Shown piece by piece: positions 1 to 8,719 of a stretch of DNA of 64,000 nucleotides (the stretch's first letter is position 1; each line of letters opens with the position of its first letter). This DNA comes from Nocardia sp. NRRL S-836 (lineage in GTDB: Bacteria; Actinomycetota; Actinomycetes; Mycobacteriales; Pseudonocardiaceae). The stretch covers positions 1 to 64,000 of the forward strand of contig NZ_LGDY01000104.1 in the NCBI RefSeq assembly GCF_001279525.1, in the 5' to 3' direction. A program made the position numbers and the translations under genes. The notes beneath the pieces were generated by a model. The model searched no databases. It saw only the letters and a program-made list of their open reading frames with translations, and was not told the DNA's origin.

Positions 1-72
1 GAGTGGGAGGGGTGGGGAGAGCGGGGGAAGTGCCGGGCTGTGGACTACTCGCGGGTTGTGGACAGGTCGCGA

Positions 73-966
73 TCACTCACCGCTCGGGGAGCCGGAGTTG
101 TCGGGGGTCTGTGGGAGGATGTCCGGCCCTCCCGGCAGCACGACCACGCCGAGGACGCCGGGACCCGTGTGCGCGCCGATCACCGCGCCGACCTCCGAGA
201 TCACGCACCCGCTGGAGCCGGCGAGCCGCTCGTCCAGGCGGGTGGCCAGCTCCGCCGCACGTTCCGGAGCCGCGAGGTGGTGCACCGCCAGGCCGACGGG
301 ACCGTCACCGGCCGCCGCGGCGGCGAGGTCCACCAGGCGTCCCACGGCACGGCTCATCGTGCGCACCTTCTCCAGCGGCACGATCCGGCCGTCGTCCACG
401 TGCAGCAGCGGCTTCACGGCCAGCGCGGTCCCCACCAGCGCGGCGGCCGCACCGATCCGCCCGCCCCGCCGCAGGTGGTCGAGGGTCTCCACGCAGAAGA
501 ACATCCGGGTCTGGGCCGCCGCGGTGGACGCCGCGTCCTCGACCTCGGCGGCCGGCCGTCCGGCACCGACAGCGGCGCACGCGCGCAAGACCGCGAACCC
601 GAGCCCCATGCCCGCCGACCGCGAGTCGACCACCCGGATCCGTTCCGGACCGATCTCCTCCGCCGCGAGCCGAGCCGCCTCCCACGTGCCGGAGAGCTCC
701 CGCGAGAGGTGAACGGACACGATCGCGTCGGACGACGACAACACGTCCCGGTACACGTCAGCCATCTCGCCGGGCGTGGGACGCGATGTGGTCACCCGGC
801 GGTGCTCGGCCAGCGCACCCGCCAGCTCGGCCGGACCGAAGTCGACGCCGTCGAGGCGTCCGGCACCGTCCACCGCCACGTGCAACGGCACCACGGTGAT
901 CGAATGGCGCTGCGCGAACCCCTCGGGCAGATACGCCGTGGAGTCGGTGACGATGGAGATGCGCAC
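73..966 (-). CDS. DegV family fatty-acid-binding protein
   Basis: A 297-residue protein of the DegV family. These proteins bind a single fatty acid and, in Firmicutes, present it to fatty acid kinase (FakB role). Family signatures are visible: an N-terminal VTDSTAYLP segment, TSRPTPGEM (the TSxPs lipid-binding motif), HLSRELSGT and DSRSAGMGLG. The GTG at 966 was chosen because translation from it begins VRISIVTDST, as in relatives; the open frame continues upstream but loses similarity. It is the last gene of the octT-gpgP-rsfS cluster, with a 20-bp gap after octT, matching its place (Rv2417c) in mycobacteria as I recall it. The ligand cannot be told from sequence. Confidence 0.9.
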   Translation of the reverse strand: MRISIVTDSTAYLPEGFAQRHSITVVPLHVAVDGAGRLDGVDFGPAELAGALAEHRRVTTSRPTPGEMADVYRDVLSSSDAIVSVHLSRELSGTWEAARLAAEEIGPERIRVVDSRSAGMGLGFAVLRACAAVGAGRPAAEVEDAASTAAAQTRMFFCVETLDHLRRGGRIGAAAALVGTALAVKPLLHVDDGRIVPLEKVRTMSRAVGRLVDLAAAAAGDGPVGLAVHHLAAPERAAELATRLDERLAGSSGCVISEVGAVIGAHTGPGVLGVVVLPGGPDILPQTPDNSGSPSGE

Positions 967-986
967 GAGCGACGAGCCTACGGCCC

Positions 987-1700
987 TCACTCGTCCGTGT
1001 GATTGACCGCCACGGACGAGATGAGTTCGGCCATCGCCTTGCCCACCAGCTCGTGCCCTTCCCAGCCCCAGTGCATCCCATCGGGGTTGCCCGCGCCGGA
1101 CCGGACGTGCGCTCCGATGACCGCGGGTAGGTCCAGCAACGGCACATCCGCACCTGCGGCCCACCCACGCACGGCCGCCACCGCGGCCGCGTGCCCGGAG
1201 TGCACGAACCCGTACGACTCGGCCCGGTGCACCGACGGCACGATCCCGACCGCGGGCATCGTGTACTGGAGGTTGCGGACCGCCTGCAACGAGTCGCGCA
1301 GATAGCGAGCCGTCAGCGCCGGAGGCAGGGCAACGCGCGCATACGGCGCCAACAACGGTTGCGCAGCGACATAACGCGCACGCACCCACCGCCGCAACCA
1401 GTCGGGCCGCACGTAACGCAGCCCCTCACGCAGATAGGTCGGCAACGGCGAGGGCAACGTGTCCATGCTGCCCACCGCGAACACCAGGACGTCCGCGGAC
1501 GGCAGCAACGACCAGATCCGCGGGTCACCGGTCAACGCCCACCAGGCGTCCCGCGCCGTCCACCCGAACCCCGCCGCCAGCTCCGCCGACCCGCCCAGAG
1601 CCGCGGCACAGATGTTGTGCCACAGCCGCGGGTGATCGGCGGGCAGCGGTCCGGACGGCCCGAAGAACGACAGCGAGTCGCCCAGGACGAGCAGTCTCAA
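987..1700 (-). CDS. octT: SGNH/GDSL acyltransferase, probable diglucosylglycerate octanoyltransferase OctT
   Basis: A 237-residue SGNH-fold protein. Its N-terminus carries the GDS nucleophile block (LVLGDSLSFFGP) and its C-terminus the DxxH block (NPDGMHWGWEGH). In mycobacteria the gene at this position, next to gpgP, encodes OctT, which puts octanoate on diglucosylglycerate, an early intermediate of methylglucose lipopolysaccharide. The assignment rests on synteny plus fold. The TTG at 1700 overlaps the gpgP stop in a TTGA arrangement, which implies translational coupling; the open frame extends upstream only through unrelated sequence inside gpgP. It could be another GDSL esterase, but the neighbours make OctT most likely. 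Confidence 0.8.
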   Translation of the reverse strand: MRLLVLGDSLSFFGPSGPLPADHPRLWHNICAAALGGSAELAAGFGWTARDAWWALTGDPRIWSLLPSADVLVFAVGSMDTLPSPLPTYLREGLRYVRPDWLRRWVRARYVAAQPLLAPYARVALPPALTARYLRDSLQAVRNLQYTMPAVGIVPSVHRAESYGFVHSGHAAAVAAVRGWAAGADVPLLDLPAVIGAHVRSGAGNPDGMHWGWEGHELVGKAMAELISSVAVNHTDE

Positions 1701-2302
1701 CGCGTGGTGCCCGCGTTGTACGACGAGAGCCGCCACCGGTCGTTGCGCCGCGTGAACACGGTCCAGTGGCAGTTCGAGATCCCGCCGAGCTGCGACCAGT
1801 TCGCCACCGGCAGTTCGAGCAGCCGCCCGGTGAGAGCGCTGATCAGGCCGCCGTGCGCGCACAGCAGGACGGTCGAGGAGAACTCGGCGTCGACCTCCTG
1901 GACCACCCTGATCGCCCGCTCGGCCACCTCGACCCGCGACTCGCCGTCCGGCGGCGTGTAGGTCGGGTCGGTGCGCCACACGGTGATCGCACCCGGCCAC
2001 TCCCGCTCCACCTCGGCCGTGGTCAGCCCCTGCCACTTGCCCAGGTGCGTCTCGCGCAGGCGTTCGTCGATGCGCAACGGCACGTCCGCGGACGTGGTGA
2101 ACACCCGAGCCGTGTCGCGCGCACGCTGCAGATCGGAGGCGACCACGATCTCCGGTTCGAACCCGGCGAGCACCGGCACGGCGAAGCGGGCCTGGTTCAC
2201 GCCGGTCTCGGTGAGCGCCGAGTCCAGGTGACCCTGCAGACGGCCGGTCGCGTTGTAGTCGGTCTCACCGTGCCGCCACAGCACGAGCCGGCTCAGGGCC
2301 AT
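1697..2302 (-). CDS. gpgP: Histidine phosphatase, probable glucosyl-3-phosphoglycerate phosphatase
   Basis: A 201-residue phosphoglycerate-mutase-like phosphatase. The catalytic RHG motif is in LVLWRHGETDYN (about residues 6-17), a conserved Arg-rich stretch is SDLQRARDTARV, and the second catalytic His is in LLCAHGGLIS near residue 147. By position between rsfS and octT it corresponds to mycobacterial GpgP, which dephosphorylates glucosyl-3-phosphoglycerate to glucosylglycerate. It starts 9 bp after rsfS and overlaps octT by 4 bp, so the three are probably one transcript. On sequence alone it is only a broad-family phosphatase; the substrate is inferred from context. Confidence 0.87.
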   Translation of the reverse strand: MALSRLVLWRHGETDYNATGRLQGHLDSALTETGVNQARFAVPVLAGFEPEIVVASDLQRARDTARVFTTSADVPLRIDERLRETHLGKWQGLTTAEVEREWPGAITVWRTDPTYTPPDGESRVEVAERAIRVVQEVDAEFSSTVLLCAHGGLISALTGRLLELPVANWSQLGGISNCHWTVFTRRNDRWRLSSYNAGTTR

Positions 2303-2311
2303 CAGCTACCT

Positions 2312-2695
2312 CTATTCGGCCGTGGACTCGGCGGGGACGTCCGCTTCGAACTCGATGCGCGGGCAGTCCTTCCACAACCGCTCCAGGCCGTAGAAGCTGC
2401 GCTCCTCGACGTGCTGCACGTGCACCACGACGTCGACGAAGTCCAGCAGCACCCACCGGCCCTCGCGGGCTCCCTCGCGGCGCACCGGCTTCGTGCCGGC
2501 CTCCCGCAGCTTCTCCTCGATGTTGTCGACGATCGCGCCGACCTGCCGCTCGTTGGGAGCGGACGCGATCACGAACACGTCGGTGATCACGAGCTGGTCG
2601 GAGACGTCGAGCACCGTAACGTCGTGCGCCTTCTTGTCGGCCGCTGCGTTCGCCGCGACCAGCGCCAGCCGTCGTGCCTCGTCGGTGGCTGCCAC
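2312..2695 (-). CDS. rsfS: Ribosome silencing factor RsfS
   Basis: A 127-residue RsfS/DUF143 protein. RsfS binds ribosomal protein L14 and blocks joining of the subunits when nutrients are scarce. Visible family blocks are DVSDQLVITDVFVIASA, NERQVGAIVDNIEEKL and WVLLDFVDVVVHVQ, followed by the FYGLERLW end. The GTG at 2695 was picked because AGAGGAG lies four bases upstream and the protein then has the usual length; a longer reading to 2779 is open but unlike relatives. In many actinobacteria nadD lies directly upstream; here a cold-shock gene and its terminator separate them, so rsfS probably needs its own promoter. Confidence 0.93.
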   Translation of the reverse strand: MAATDEARRLALVAANAAADKKAHDVTVLDVSDQLVITDVFVIASAPNERQVGAIVDNIEEKLREAGTKPVRREGAREGRWVLLDFVDVVVHVQHVEERSFYGLERLWKDCPRIEFEADVPAESTAE

Positions 2696-2736
2696 GTCAC
2701 TCCTCTGACTTCCGGCGGGCGTCGATACGCCCACAC

Positions 2737-2765
2737 GAGTTACTGAGAGTACCGGCGCCTGCCAA
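2737..2765 (-). promoter_or_regulatory. Possible promoter for rsfS-gpgP-octT
   Basis: On the minus strand TTGGCA (2765-2760) and TAACTC (2742-2737) are 17 bp apart. This is a fair match to vegetative actinobacterial promoters, about 40 bp before the rsfS GTG. It lies between the cold-shock gene terminator and rsfS, where a promoter is needed. The -10 is imperfect, so this is tentative. Confidence 0.35.
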
Positions 2766-2791
2766 CTGTTCGTTCGCACGCACTCATGACG

Positions 2792-2821
2792 AAGGCCACC
2801 TCAGCGCCCTGAGGTGGCCTT
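2792..2821 (-). terminator. Terminator of the cold-shock gene
   Basis: A perfect 12-bp inverted repeat (AAGGCCACCTCA, six-base loop, TGAGGTGGCCTT) begins 15 bp after the cold-shock gene stop. There is no long U tract, as is usual in GC-rich actinomycetes. It should separate this gene from rsfS. Confidence 0.8.
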
Positions 2822-2836
2822 CACCTGCGGCGAAGC

Positions 2837-3040
2837 CTAGATCGGGCGGACCTGCTGGGCCTGCGGGCCCTTCTGGCCCTGTCCGACCTCGAACTCGACC
2901 TTCTGGTTCTCCTCGAGCGAGCGGAAACCCTTGGACTGGATCTCCGAGTAGTGCACGAAGACGTCAGCCGAGCCGTCGTCGGGGGCGATGAAGCCGAAGC
3001 CCTTTTCGGCGTTGAACCACTTCACGGTGCCTGTAGCCAA
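2837..3040 (-). CDS. CspA-family cold-shock protein
   Basis: A 67-residue single cold-shock domain that binds single-stranded RNA/DNA and melts secondary structure. RNP-1 is in NAEKGFGFI and RNP-2 in DVFVHYSEI; the KWFN start and the QKGPQAQQV end are typical. TTG at 3040 is taken as start because it gives the canonical length and GGAAGG lies eight bases upstream; the longer open frame encodes the untranslated leader. It is a stand-alone unit between nadD and rsfS, with a leader hairpin at 3061-3084 and a strong terminator at 2792-2821. Confidence 0.95.
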   Translation of the reverse strand: MATGTVKWFNAEKGFGFIAPDDGSADVFVHYSEIQSKGFRSLEENQKVEFEVGQGQKGPQAQQVRPI

Positions 3041-3060
3041 AGTCTTGCCTTCCACGAACC

Positions 3061-3084
3061 AGCAACAACCCGCTGATTGTTGCT
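3061..3084 (-). promoter_or_regulatory. Hairpin in the cold-shock gene leader
   Basis: AGCAACAA and TTGTTGCT form a perfect 8-bp stem with an 8-base loop. It ends 20 bases before the TTG start of the cold-shock gene and about 40 bases after the nadD stop. It may be a temperature-sensitive leader structure of the csp mRNA or a weak nadD terminator; sequence does not decide. Confidence 0.5.
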
Positions 3085-3125
3085 CCCCAGGCCCACGAAT
3101 GCACGCAAAATCCACACGAACGTGG

Positions 3126-3707
3126 TTACGAGTCGGAGTACAGACCCGTCTTGGCGATGTACTGGACCACCCCGTCCGGAACCAGGTACCAGACCGGCTG
3201 GCCGGACGCGGTCCTCGCGCGGCAGCCGGTCGAGGAGATCGCCATCGCGGGGACCTCGACGAGCGACACCGCGCCGGGCGGCAGGTGGTGGTCGTCCAGC
3301 GTGTAGCCCGGACGGGTGACTCCGATGAAGTGGGCCAACGCGAAGGCGTCCTCGGCGCGTTTCCAGGACAGGATCTGTTCGAGGGCGTCGGCGCCGGTGA
3401 TGAAGAACAGCTCGGCGTCCGGGTACTGCTTCTTCAGGTCCGTGAGTGTGTCCACGGTGTAGGTCGGGCCGTCGCGGTCGATGTCCACGCGGCTGACCGA
3501 GAACCGGGGGTTGGACGCGGTGGCGATGACCGTCATGAGGTAGCGGTCCTCGGCCGGTGAGACCTCGCGCGACGACTTCTGCCACGGCTGCCCGGTCGGC
3601 ACGAAGATCACGCGGTCCAGGTCGAACCTGGCCTGCACCTCGCTGGCGGCCACGAGGTGACCGTGGTGGACGGGGTCGAACGTGCCACCCATGACGCCGA
3701 TGCGCAT
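3126..3707 (-). CDS. nadD: Nicotinate-nucleotide adenylyltransferase
   Basis: A 193-residue NadD. It makes deamido-NAD from nicotinate mononucleotide and ATP in NAD synthesis. The nucleotidyltransferase signature [13 protein letters not shown] with its HxGH element is at the N-terminus, and the ISSTxxR motif appears as ISSTGCRAR near residue 165. ATG at 3707 gives the standard [10 protein letters not shown] start; an in-frame start seven codons upstream adds nothing conserved. Position matches the actinobacterial proA-nadD-rsfS order, although a P450 gene separates it from proA here. Confidence 0.95.
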   Translation of the reverse strand: MRIGVMGGTFDPVHHGHLVAASEVQARFDLDRVIFVPTGQPWQKSSREVSPAEDRYLMTVIATASNPRFSVSRVDIDRDGPTYTVDTLTDLKKQYPDAELFFITGADALEQILSWKRAEDAFALAHFIGVTRPGYTLDDHHLPPGAVSLVEVPAMAISSTGCRARTASGQPVWYLVPDGVVQYIAKTGLYSDS

Positions 3708-3886
3708 CGAGCCAGCGTAGACGGGCACCGGACCGCTCCCGAGGTTCGGCGCCCGTCGTGCTGATCACACCGCACGGCCCAGGGGGAGGACGGGCCGTTC
3801 GGGTCGCGGCCCACCCCGAACAGAGCCGCGCAACGGGGGAACGCACCGGCCGCTCCCCCATTACGCGAACTCGGCCAAGATTTTCT

Positions 3887-5056
3887 TCACCAGCTCGCCA
3901 CGAGCCGCAACGGGCCCCTGACCAGCGATCCCTTGCGGAACCCGACAGATTCGGCGAGCTGCAGGCCGGGCATGCGGCGCAGCACGGCGGCCAGCGCGAC
4001 GTGCAGCTCCATCCGCGCGAGCTGCGCGCCGAGGCAGAAGTGGATGCCGTGCCCGAACTGCAGGTGCTGACCGACCTCGCGGTCCAGGTCCAGCTCGCCG
4101 CTGCCGGGGTGGACGGACTCGTCGCGGTTGGCCGAGGACACGACGACGAGCAGTGCGTCACCTTCCTCGACCTGCACGTTCCCGACCTGGACGTCCTCGG
4201 TCGCGATGCGGGGGAAGCCGGCGCCGCTGCCCAGCGGGACGAACCGCAGCAGCTCCTCGACCGCGCCGGGGATCGCCGCCGGGGCGGCGAGCAGGCGCTG
4301 CCAGGCGTCCGGCCGTTCCAGCAGGGTGATGATGCTGTTGCCGAGCATGTTCGCGGTGGTCTCGTGGCCTGCGACGAGCAGCGTGATGCCGAACCGGACG
4401 AGCTCCTCCTCGCTGAGGCGGTCGTCGTGGTCGCGGGCGGCGACGAGCGCGCTGTACAGGTCATCCGTGGGCTGCGCACGGCGTTTTGCGACCAGAGCGG
4501 TGAAGTAGGCGTGGAGCTTCGTGAGGCCGTCCATCGCTTCTTGCGGCGTGTGGTTGCCGACCGTGCCCATCACCTGGTCGGACCACCCGCGGAACTCGTC
4601 GCGGTCCTCGAACGGCACGCCGAGCAGCTCGCAGATGATCGTGACCGGGAACGGCATCGTGAAGCCCTCGACCAGGTCGGCCGGGTTGTCCAGGCGGTCG
4701 AGCAGGTCCTCGGTGATCTGCTCGGCACGCGGCCGCAGCTGCTCGATCCGCCGCACCGTGAACGCCTTCGACACCAGGCGCCGCAACCGCGCGTGGTCCT
4801 CGCCGTCGGAGGTGAGGATCGACCCGCCCGGCGCGATGAGGGGCTGCATCCTCGGCACGTCCCGGCCGACGGTCCGCGCCCGGCTGAACCGCGGGTCGCC
4901 CAGGACGAACTTCGTCTCTTCGTACGACGTGACGAGCCAGCCCTCGCCGCCGTACGGGAACGTCACGCGCGTGACCGGTTCGTCGCGCCGTAACCGTTCG
5001 TAGGTCGGATCGAGGGCCAGGCCGTCAGGTTCGGAGAACGGGTACGTGGGGGCCAT
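3887..5056 (-). CDS. Cytochrome P450
   Basis: A 389-residue soluble class I bacterial P450 (CYP105/107-like architecture). Visible are the I-helix oxygen-activation motif AGHETTAN (about residue 230), the ExxR pair in EELLRF, and the haem-binding loop FGHGIHFCLGAQLAR with the Cys ligand near residue 340. No ferredoxin or ferredoxin reductase gene is adjacent, so electrons must come from elsewhere. It sits between proA and nadD, where most relatives have no P450, and its stop is 179 bp from the nadD start. The substrate is unknown. Confidence 0.93.
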   Translation of the reverse strand: MAPTYPFSEPDGLALDPTYERLRRDEPVTRVTFPYGGEGWLVTSYEETKFVLGDPRFSRARTVGRDVPRMQPLIAPGGSILTSDGEDHARLRRLVSKAFTVRRIEQLRPRAEQITEDLLDRLDNPADLVEGFTMPFPVTIICELLGVPFEDRDEFRGWSDQVMGTVGNHTPQEAMDGLTKLHAYFTALVAKRRAQPTDDLYSALVAARDHDDRLSEEELVRFGITLLVAGHETTANMLGNSIITLLERPDAWQRLLAAPAAIPGAVEELLRFVPLGSGAGFPRIATEDVQVGNVQVEEGDALLVVVSSANRDESVHPGSGELDLDREVGQHLQFGHGIHFCLGAQLARMELHVALAAVLRRMPGLQLAESVGFRKGSLVRGPLRLVASW

Positions 5057-5072
5057 ACCTCCGAAGGTAGGG

Positions 5073-6338
5073 CTACGCCTTCGGGCGCGTGTGCCCTTCG
5101 CCCCACGCGACCCACTTCGTGGACGTCAGCTCGGTGAGACCCATCGGTCCGCGCGCGTGCAGCTTCTGCGTCGAGATGCCGATCTCCGCGCCCATGCCGA
5201 ACTCCGCGCCGTCGGTGAAGGCCGTGGAGGCGTTGACGAACACCGCCGCCGCGTCCACGCGGGCGGTGAACCTGCGCGCCGCCGCGACGTCGTTCGTCAC
5301 GATGGCCTCGCTGTGCCCGGAGCCGTACCGCGCGATGTGCCGCACCGCGTCGTCGAGGGAGTCGACCACCTTCGCGGCGATGTCGAGGCTCAGGTACTCG
5401 GTGCCCCAGTCGTCGTCGGTCGCGGTCACCACGTCGGGCTGCTGCGCGAACTGCTCGTCGCCGTGGACGGTGACGTCCTCCTGCTGCAACGCCTTGGTGA
5501 TGCGCGGGACGAACTGCGCTGCCACGTCCTGGTGCACCAGCAGCGACTCCGCGGCGTTGCACACGCTGGTGCGCCGGGTCTTGGCGTTCAGGACGATGTC
5601 CTCGGCCATGTCCAGGTCGGCGTGCGCGTCCACGTAGACGTGGCAGTTGCCCACGCCGGTCTCGATCGTGGGCACGGTCGCCTGCTCGACGACGGCGTTG
5701 ATCAGGCCGGAGCCGCCGCGCGGGATCACCAGGTCCACCAGGCCGCGCGCGGTGATGAGGTGCGTGACGGACGCGCGGTCGTGGCACGGCAGCAGCTGCA
5801 CGCAGTCGGCCGGCAGGTTCACACTTTCGAGTGCATCGCGCAGGACGGCGACGAGCGTCGTGTTCGAGTGCTCCGCGGTCGAGGAACCGCGCAGCAGCGC
5901 GGCGTTGCCCGACTTCAGCGCGAGACCGGCGGCGTCGACCGTGACGTTCGGACGGCCCTCGTAGACCATGCCGACGACGCCCATCGGGACGCGGACCTGC
6001 TTGAGCTCCAGCCCGTTCGGCAGGTTCGAGCCGCGCACGACCTCACCGACCGGGTCGGCGAGGCCAGCCACGGTCTCCAGGCCCCTGGCCACGGCGTCGA
6101 CGCGGGCCTCGGTCAGCGTCAGCCGGTCGAGGATGTTCTCCGGCAGACCGGCCGCCCTGCCCGCTTCGAGGTCCTTCCCGTTGGCCTCGAGGATCTCCGG
6201 CGTGCGGGCGCGCAGCGCGGCGGCCATCTCGTGCAGCGCGGCGTCCTTGCGCTCACGGGTGGCGAGGACGAGCTCGTCGGCGGCGACGCGGGCGCGGCGG
6301 GCTGCGGCGTGCACCTGGTCGCGCAGGTCTTCAGTCAC
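5073..6338 (-). CDS. proA: Glutamate-5-semialdehyde dehydrogenase
   Basis: A 421-residue ProA of the aldehyde dehydrogenase superfamily. It reduces glutamyl-5-phosphate to glutamate-5-semialdehyde with NADPH, step two of proline synthesis. Marks include [41 protein letters not shown] and the catalytic Cys in [15 protein letters not shown] at 6338 gives the normal N-terminus [10 protein letters not shown]; the open frame runs much further upstream only because it is antisense to recQ. Its partner proB lies 8 kb away at 14476-15603, with about eight accessory genes between. A 63-bp gap separates it from the divergent recQ gene. Confidence 0.96.
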   Translation of the reverse strand: MTEDLRDQVHAAARRARVAADELVLATRERKDAALHEMAAALRARTPEILEANGKDLEAGRAAGLPENILDRLTLTEARVDAVARGLETVAGLADPVGEVVRGSNLPNGLELKQVRVPMGVVGMVYEGRPNVTVDAAGLALKSGNAALLRGSSTAEHSNTTLVAVLRDALESVNLPADCVQLLPCHDRASVTHLITARGLVDLVIPRGGSGLINAVVEQATVPTIETGVGNCHVYVDAHADLDMAEDIVLNAKTRRTSVCNAAESLLVHQDVAAQFVPRITKALQQEDVTVHGDEQFAQQPDVVTATDDDWGTEYLSLDIAAKVVDSLDDAVRHIARYGSGHSEAIVTNDVAAARRFTARVDAAAVFVNASTAFTDGAEFGMGAEIGISTQKLHARGPMGLTELTSTKWVAWGEGHTRPKA

Positions 6339-6401
6339 GCCGCACAGCTTACGACCTGCGGCAATCACAATTGTCAGACCCGCCTGGCAAGCTTGCTCCC
6401 C

Positions 6402-8486
6402 ATGGACGACATCGCACTGCGGGAACTGGCGGAGGAACGGCTCCGGGCACTGGCGGGCCCCGAGGCGGTGCTGCGCGAGGACCAGTGGACCGCGATCCAC
6501 ACGCTGGTGGCGCAGCGGCGCAGGGCTCTGGTCGTCCAGCGCACCGGGTGGGGCAAGTCGGCGGTGTACTTCATCGCCACGGCACTGCTGCGCGAGCTCG
6601 GCGAGGGCCCGACGGTGATCGTCTCGCCGCTGCTCGCGCTGATGCGCAACCAGGTCGACGCGGCGGCACGGGCCGGGGTGCACGCGGTGACGATCAACTC
6701 CGCGAACACCGACGAGTGGGACGCGGTGCAGGGGCAGGTCACCGCGGGCGAGGTCGACGTGCTCCTGGTGAGCCCGGAACGGCTGAACAACCCGGACTTC
6801 CGGGACACGGTGCTGCCCTCGCTGACGGCCTCGGCCGGTCTGCTCGTGGTCGACGAGGCGCACTGCATCTCCGACTGGGGCCACGACTTCCGGCCGGACT
6901 ACCGCAGGCTGCGGACGTTGCTGACCGAGCTGCCACCGGGCGTGCCGGTGCTGGCGACGACGGCGACGGCCAACGACCGGGTGGTCCACGACGTCACCGA
7001 GCAGCTGGGGCTCGGTGCCGACGACGACACGCTGGTGCTGCGCGGACCGCTGGACCGCGACAGCCTGCGGTTGCACGTGGCGCGGTTGCCGACCGCCGAG
7101 TCACGGCTGGGCTGGCTCGCGGAGCAGCTCGACCGGCTGCCCGGCTCGGGGATCATCTACACCCTCACGGTCGCGGCGGCGGACGACATCGCGGCGTTCC
7201 TGTCCGACCGCGGCTTCGCGGTGGCCGCGTACTCGGGCAAGACCGAGACGGCCGAACGCCAGCGGGCCGAGGAGGACCTGCTCGGCAACAGGGTCAAGGC
7301 CCTCGTCGCCACGTCCGCGCTGGGCATGGGGTTCGACAAGCCGGACCTGGGGTTCGTCGTCCACGTCGGCGCGCCCTCCTCCCCCATCGCCTACTACCAG
7401 CAGATCGGCCGGGCGGGCCGCGGTGTCGAACGGGCCGAGGTGATCCTGCTGCCCGGCCACGAGGACCGCGACATCTGGGCGTACTTCGCGTCCCTCGCGT
7501 TCCCCGCCGAGGTGGTCGTGCGGCAGGTGCTGTCCGCTCTGTCCGCGGCGGGCAAACCGCTGTCGACGGCCGCGCTGGAGCCGATGGTCGAGCTGTCGCG
7601 CGGGCGGCTGGAGGTCGTGCTCAAGGTGCTGGACGTGGACGGCGCCGTCCGCCGGGTGCGCGGTGGCTGGGAGGCGACCGGGCGGCCGTGGGAGTACGAC
7701 GGCGAGCGGTACGCGCGCATCGCCGAGGCCCGCCGCGCCGAGCAGCAGGTGATGATCGAGTACCAGCGCACCACGCAGTGCCGGATGAGGTTCCTGCAGG
7801 ACCAGCTCGACGACCCGACCGCACACGACTGCGGCCGCTGCGACAACTGCACCGGCGAACGGCTGTCGGTGGAGGTGTCGGAGACCGCGGCCGGCGCTGC
7901 CCGCGAACGCCTGCTGCGGCCGGGCGTCGACGTGGCGCCGCGCAAGATGTGGCCGACCGGCATGAAGGCGATCGGCGTGGAACTGTCCGGCAAGATCCCC
8001 GCGGCCGAGGTGGCGGCCACGGGGCGCGCGCTCGGGCGGCTCACCGACATCGGCTGGGGCAACCGGCTGCGCGACCTGCTCGCCGACGGCGTGGACCAAG
8101 ACCTGCCCGACGACGTGTTCGCCGCCTGCGTGAAGGTGCTGTCGGCGTGGGGCTGGGACGAACGCCCGGTCGGCGTGGTGACGGTCGGCTCCCGCCGCCG
8201 CCCGTCGCTGGTCGGCAGCTTCGGGCAGCGCATCTCGGAGATCGGCCGCCTACCGCTGCTCGGCACGGTCTGGCTCGGCGAGTCCACGCACCGGGCCAAC
8301 AGCGCCCAGCGGCTGGCCGGGTTGGTGCGGTCGGCCGAGGTGCCGGACGTGTCCGCTGTGGACGGTCCGGTGCTGCTGGTGGACGACCACATCGACACCG
8401 GCTGGACCATGACCGTGGCCGCCCGGCTGCTCAGGAAGGAGGGGGTGCCCGCGGTGTTGCCGTTCGCGCTGGCGGTGACGAACTGA
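6402..8486 (+). CDS. recQ: RecQ-family DNA helicase with C-terminal phosphoribosyltransferase-like domain
   Basis: A 694-residue superfamily 2 helicase. Walker A is [12 protein letters not shown] (about residue 47) and the DEAH box is in [19 protein letters not shown] (about 149); motif VI appears as [10 protein letters not shown] zinc-binding Cys cluster follows at about 460-485 (CRMRFL ... DCGRCDNC). The last ~80 residues hold [18 protein letters not shown], a PRPP-loop motif as in ComF-like phosphoribosyltransferases, instead of a standard HRDC domain. ATG at 6402 is the first start that gives a RecQ N-terminus. The gene is divergent from proA. It probably unwinds DNA during recombinational repair; what the tail does is not known to me. 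Confidence 0.9.
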   Translation: MDDIALRELAEERLRALAGPEAVLREDQWTAIHTLVAQRRRALVVQRTGWGKSAVYFIATALLRELGEGPTVIVSPLLALMRNQVDAAARAGVHAVTINSANTDEWDAVQGQVTAGEVDVLLVSPERLNNPDFRDTVLPSLTASAGLLVVDEAHCISDWGHDFRPDYRRLRTLLTELPPGVPVLATTATANDRVVHDVTEQLGLGADDDTLVLRGPLDRDSLRLHVARLPTAESRLGWLAEQLDRLPGSGIIYTLTVAAADDIAAFLSDRGFAVAAYSGKTETAERQRAEEDLLGNRVKALVATSALGMGFDKPDLGFVVHVGAPSSPIAYYQQIGRAGRGVERAEVILLPGHEDRDIWAYFASLAFPAEVVVRQVLSALSAAGKPLSTAALEPMVELSRGRLEVVLKVLDVDGAVRRVRGGWEATGRPWEYDGERYARIAEARRAEQQVMIEYQRTTQCRMRFLQDQLDDPTAHDCGRCDNCTGERLSVEVSETAAGAARERLLRPGVDVAPRKMWPTGMKAIGVELSGKIPAAEVAATGRALGRLTDIGWGNRLRDLLADGVDQDLPDDVFAACVKVLSAWGWDERPVGVVTVGSRRRPSLVGSFGQRISEIGRLPLLGTVWLGESTHRANSAQRLAGLVRSAEVPDVSAVDGPVLLVDDHIDTGWTMTVAARLLRKEGVPAVLPFALAVTN

Positions 8487-8719
8487 CGCCCGCTGGTCTC
8501 GGCTGACGGCCGGGGCACGGAAGCCGGTGCTCTCGTCCACGATCGCGGTGGCCGGTGGCGTGCCACGCAACCTCGGCGCGTGCCGGGTGCCTGGTGGCAC
8601 CATCCCCCGGTTCCGCCACGAGCCCTTGAGTTGTTTGCACCGGCTGTGAGCGGGAAGCTTCTGCCCGTGTTCGCGTGAGCGGGTCGCCCCGGTCACGGCG
8701 GGAAGGAGCCGAGAGGGCA

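Noticed and set aside
5046..6401. Plus-strand open frame that runs antisense to proA and into recQ.
   Set aside because: Only the part after the ATG at 6402 encodes helicase motifs; the rest is antisense to proA and His/Arg-rich, as expected of a shadow frame.
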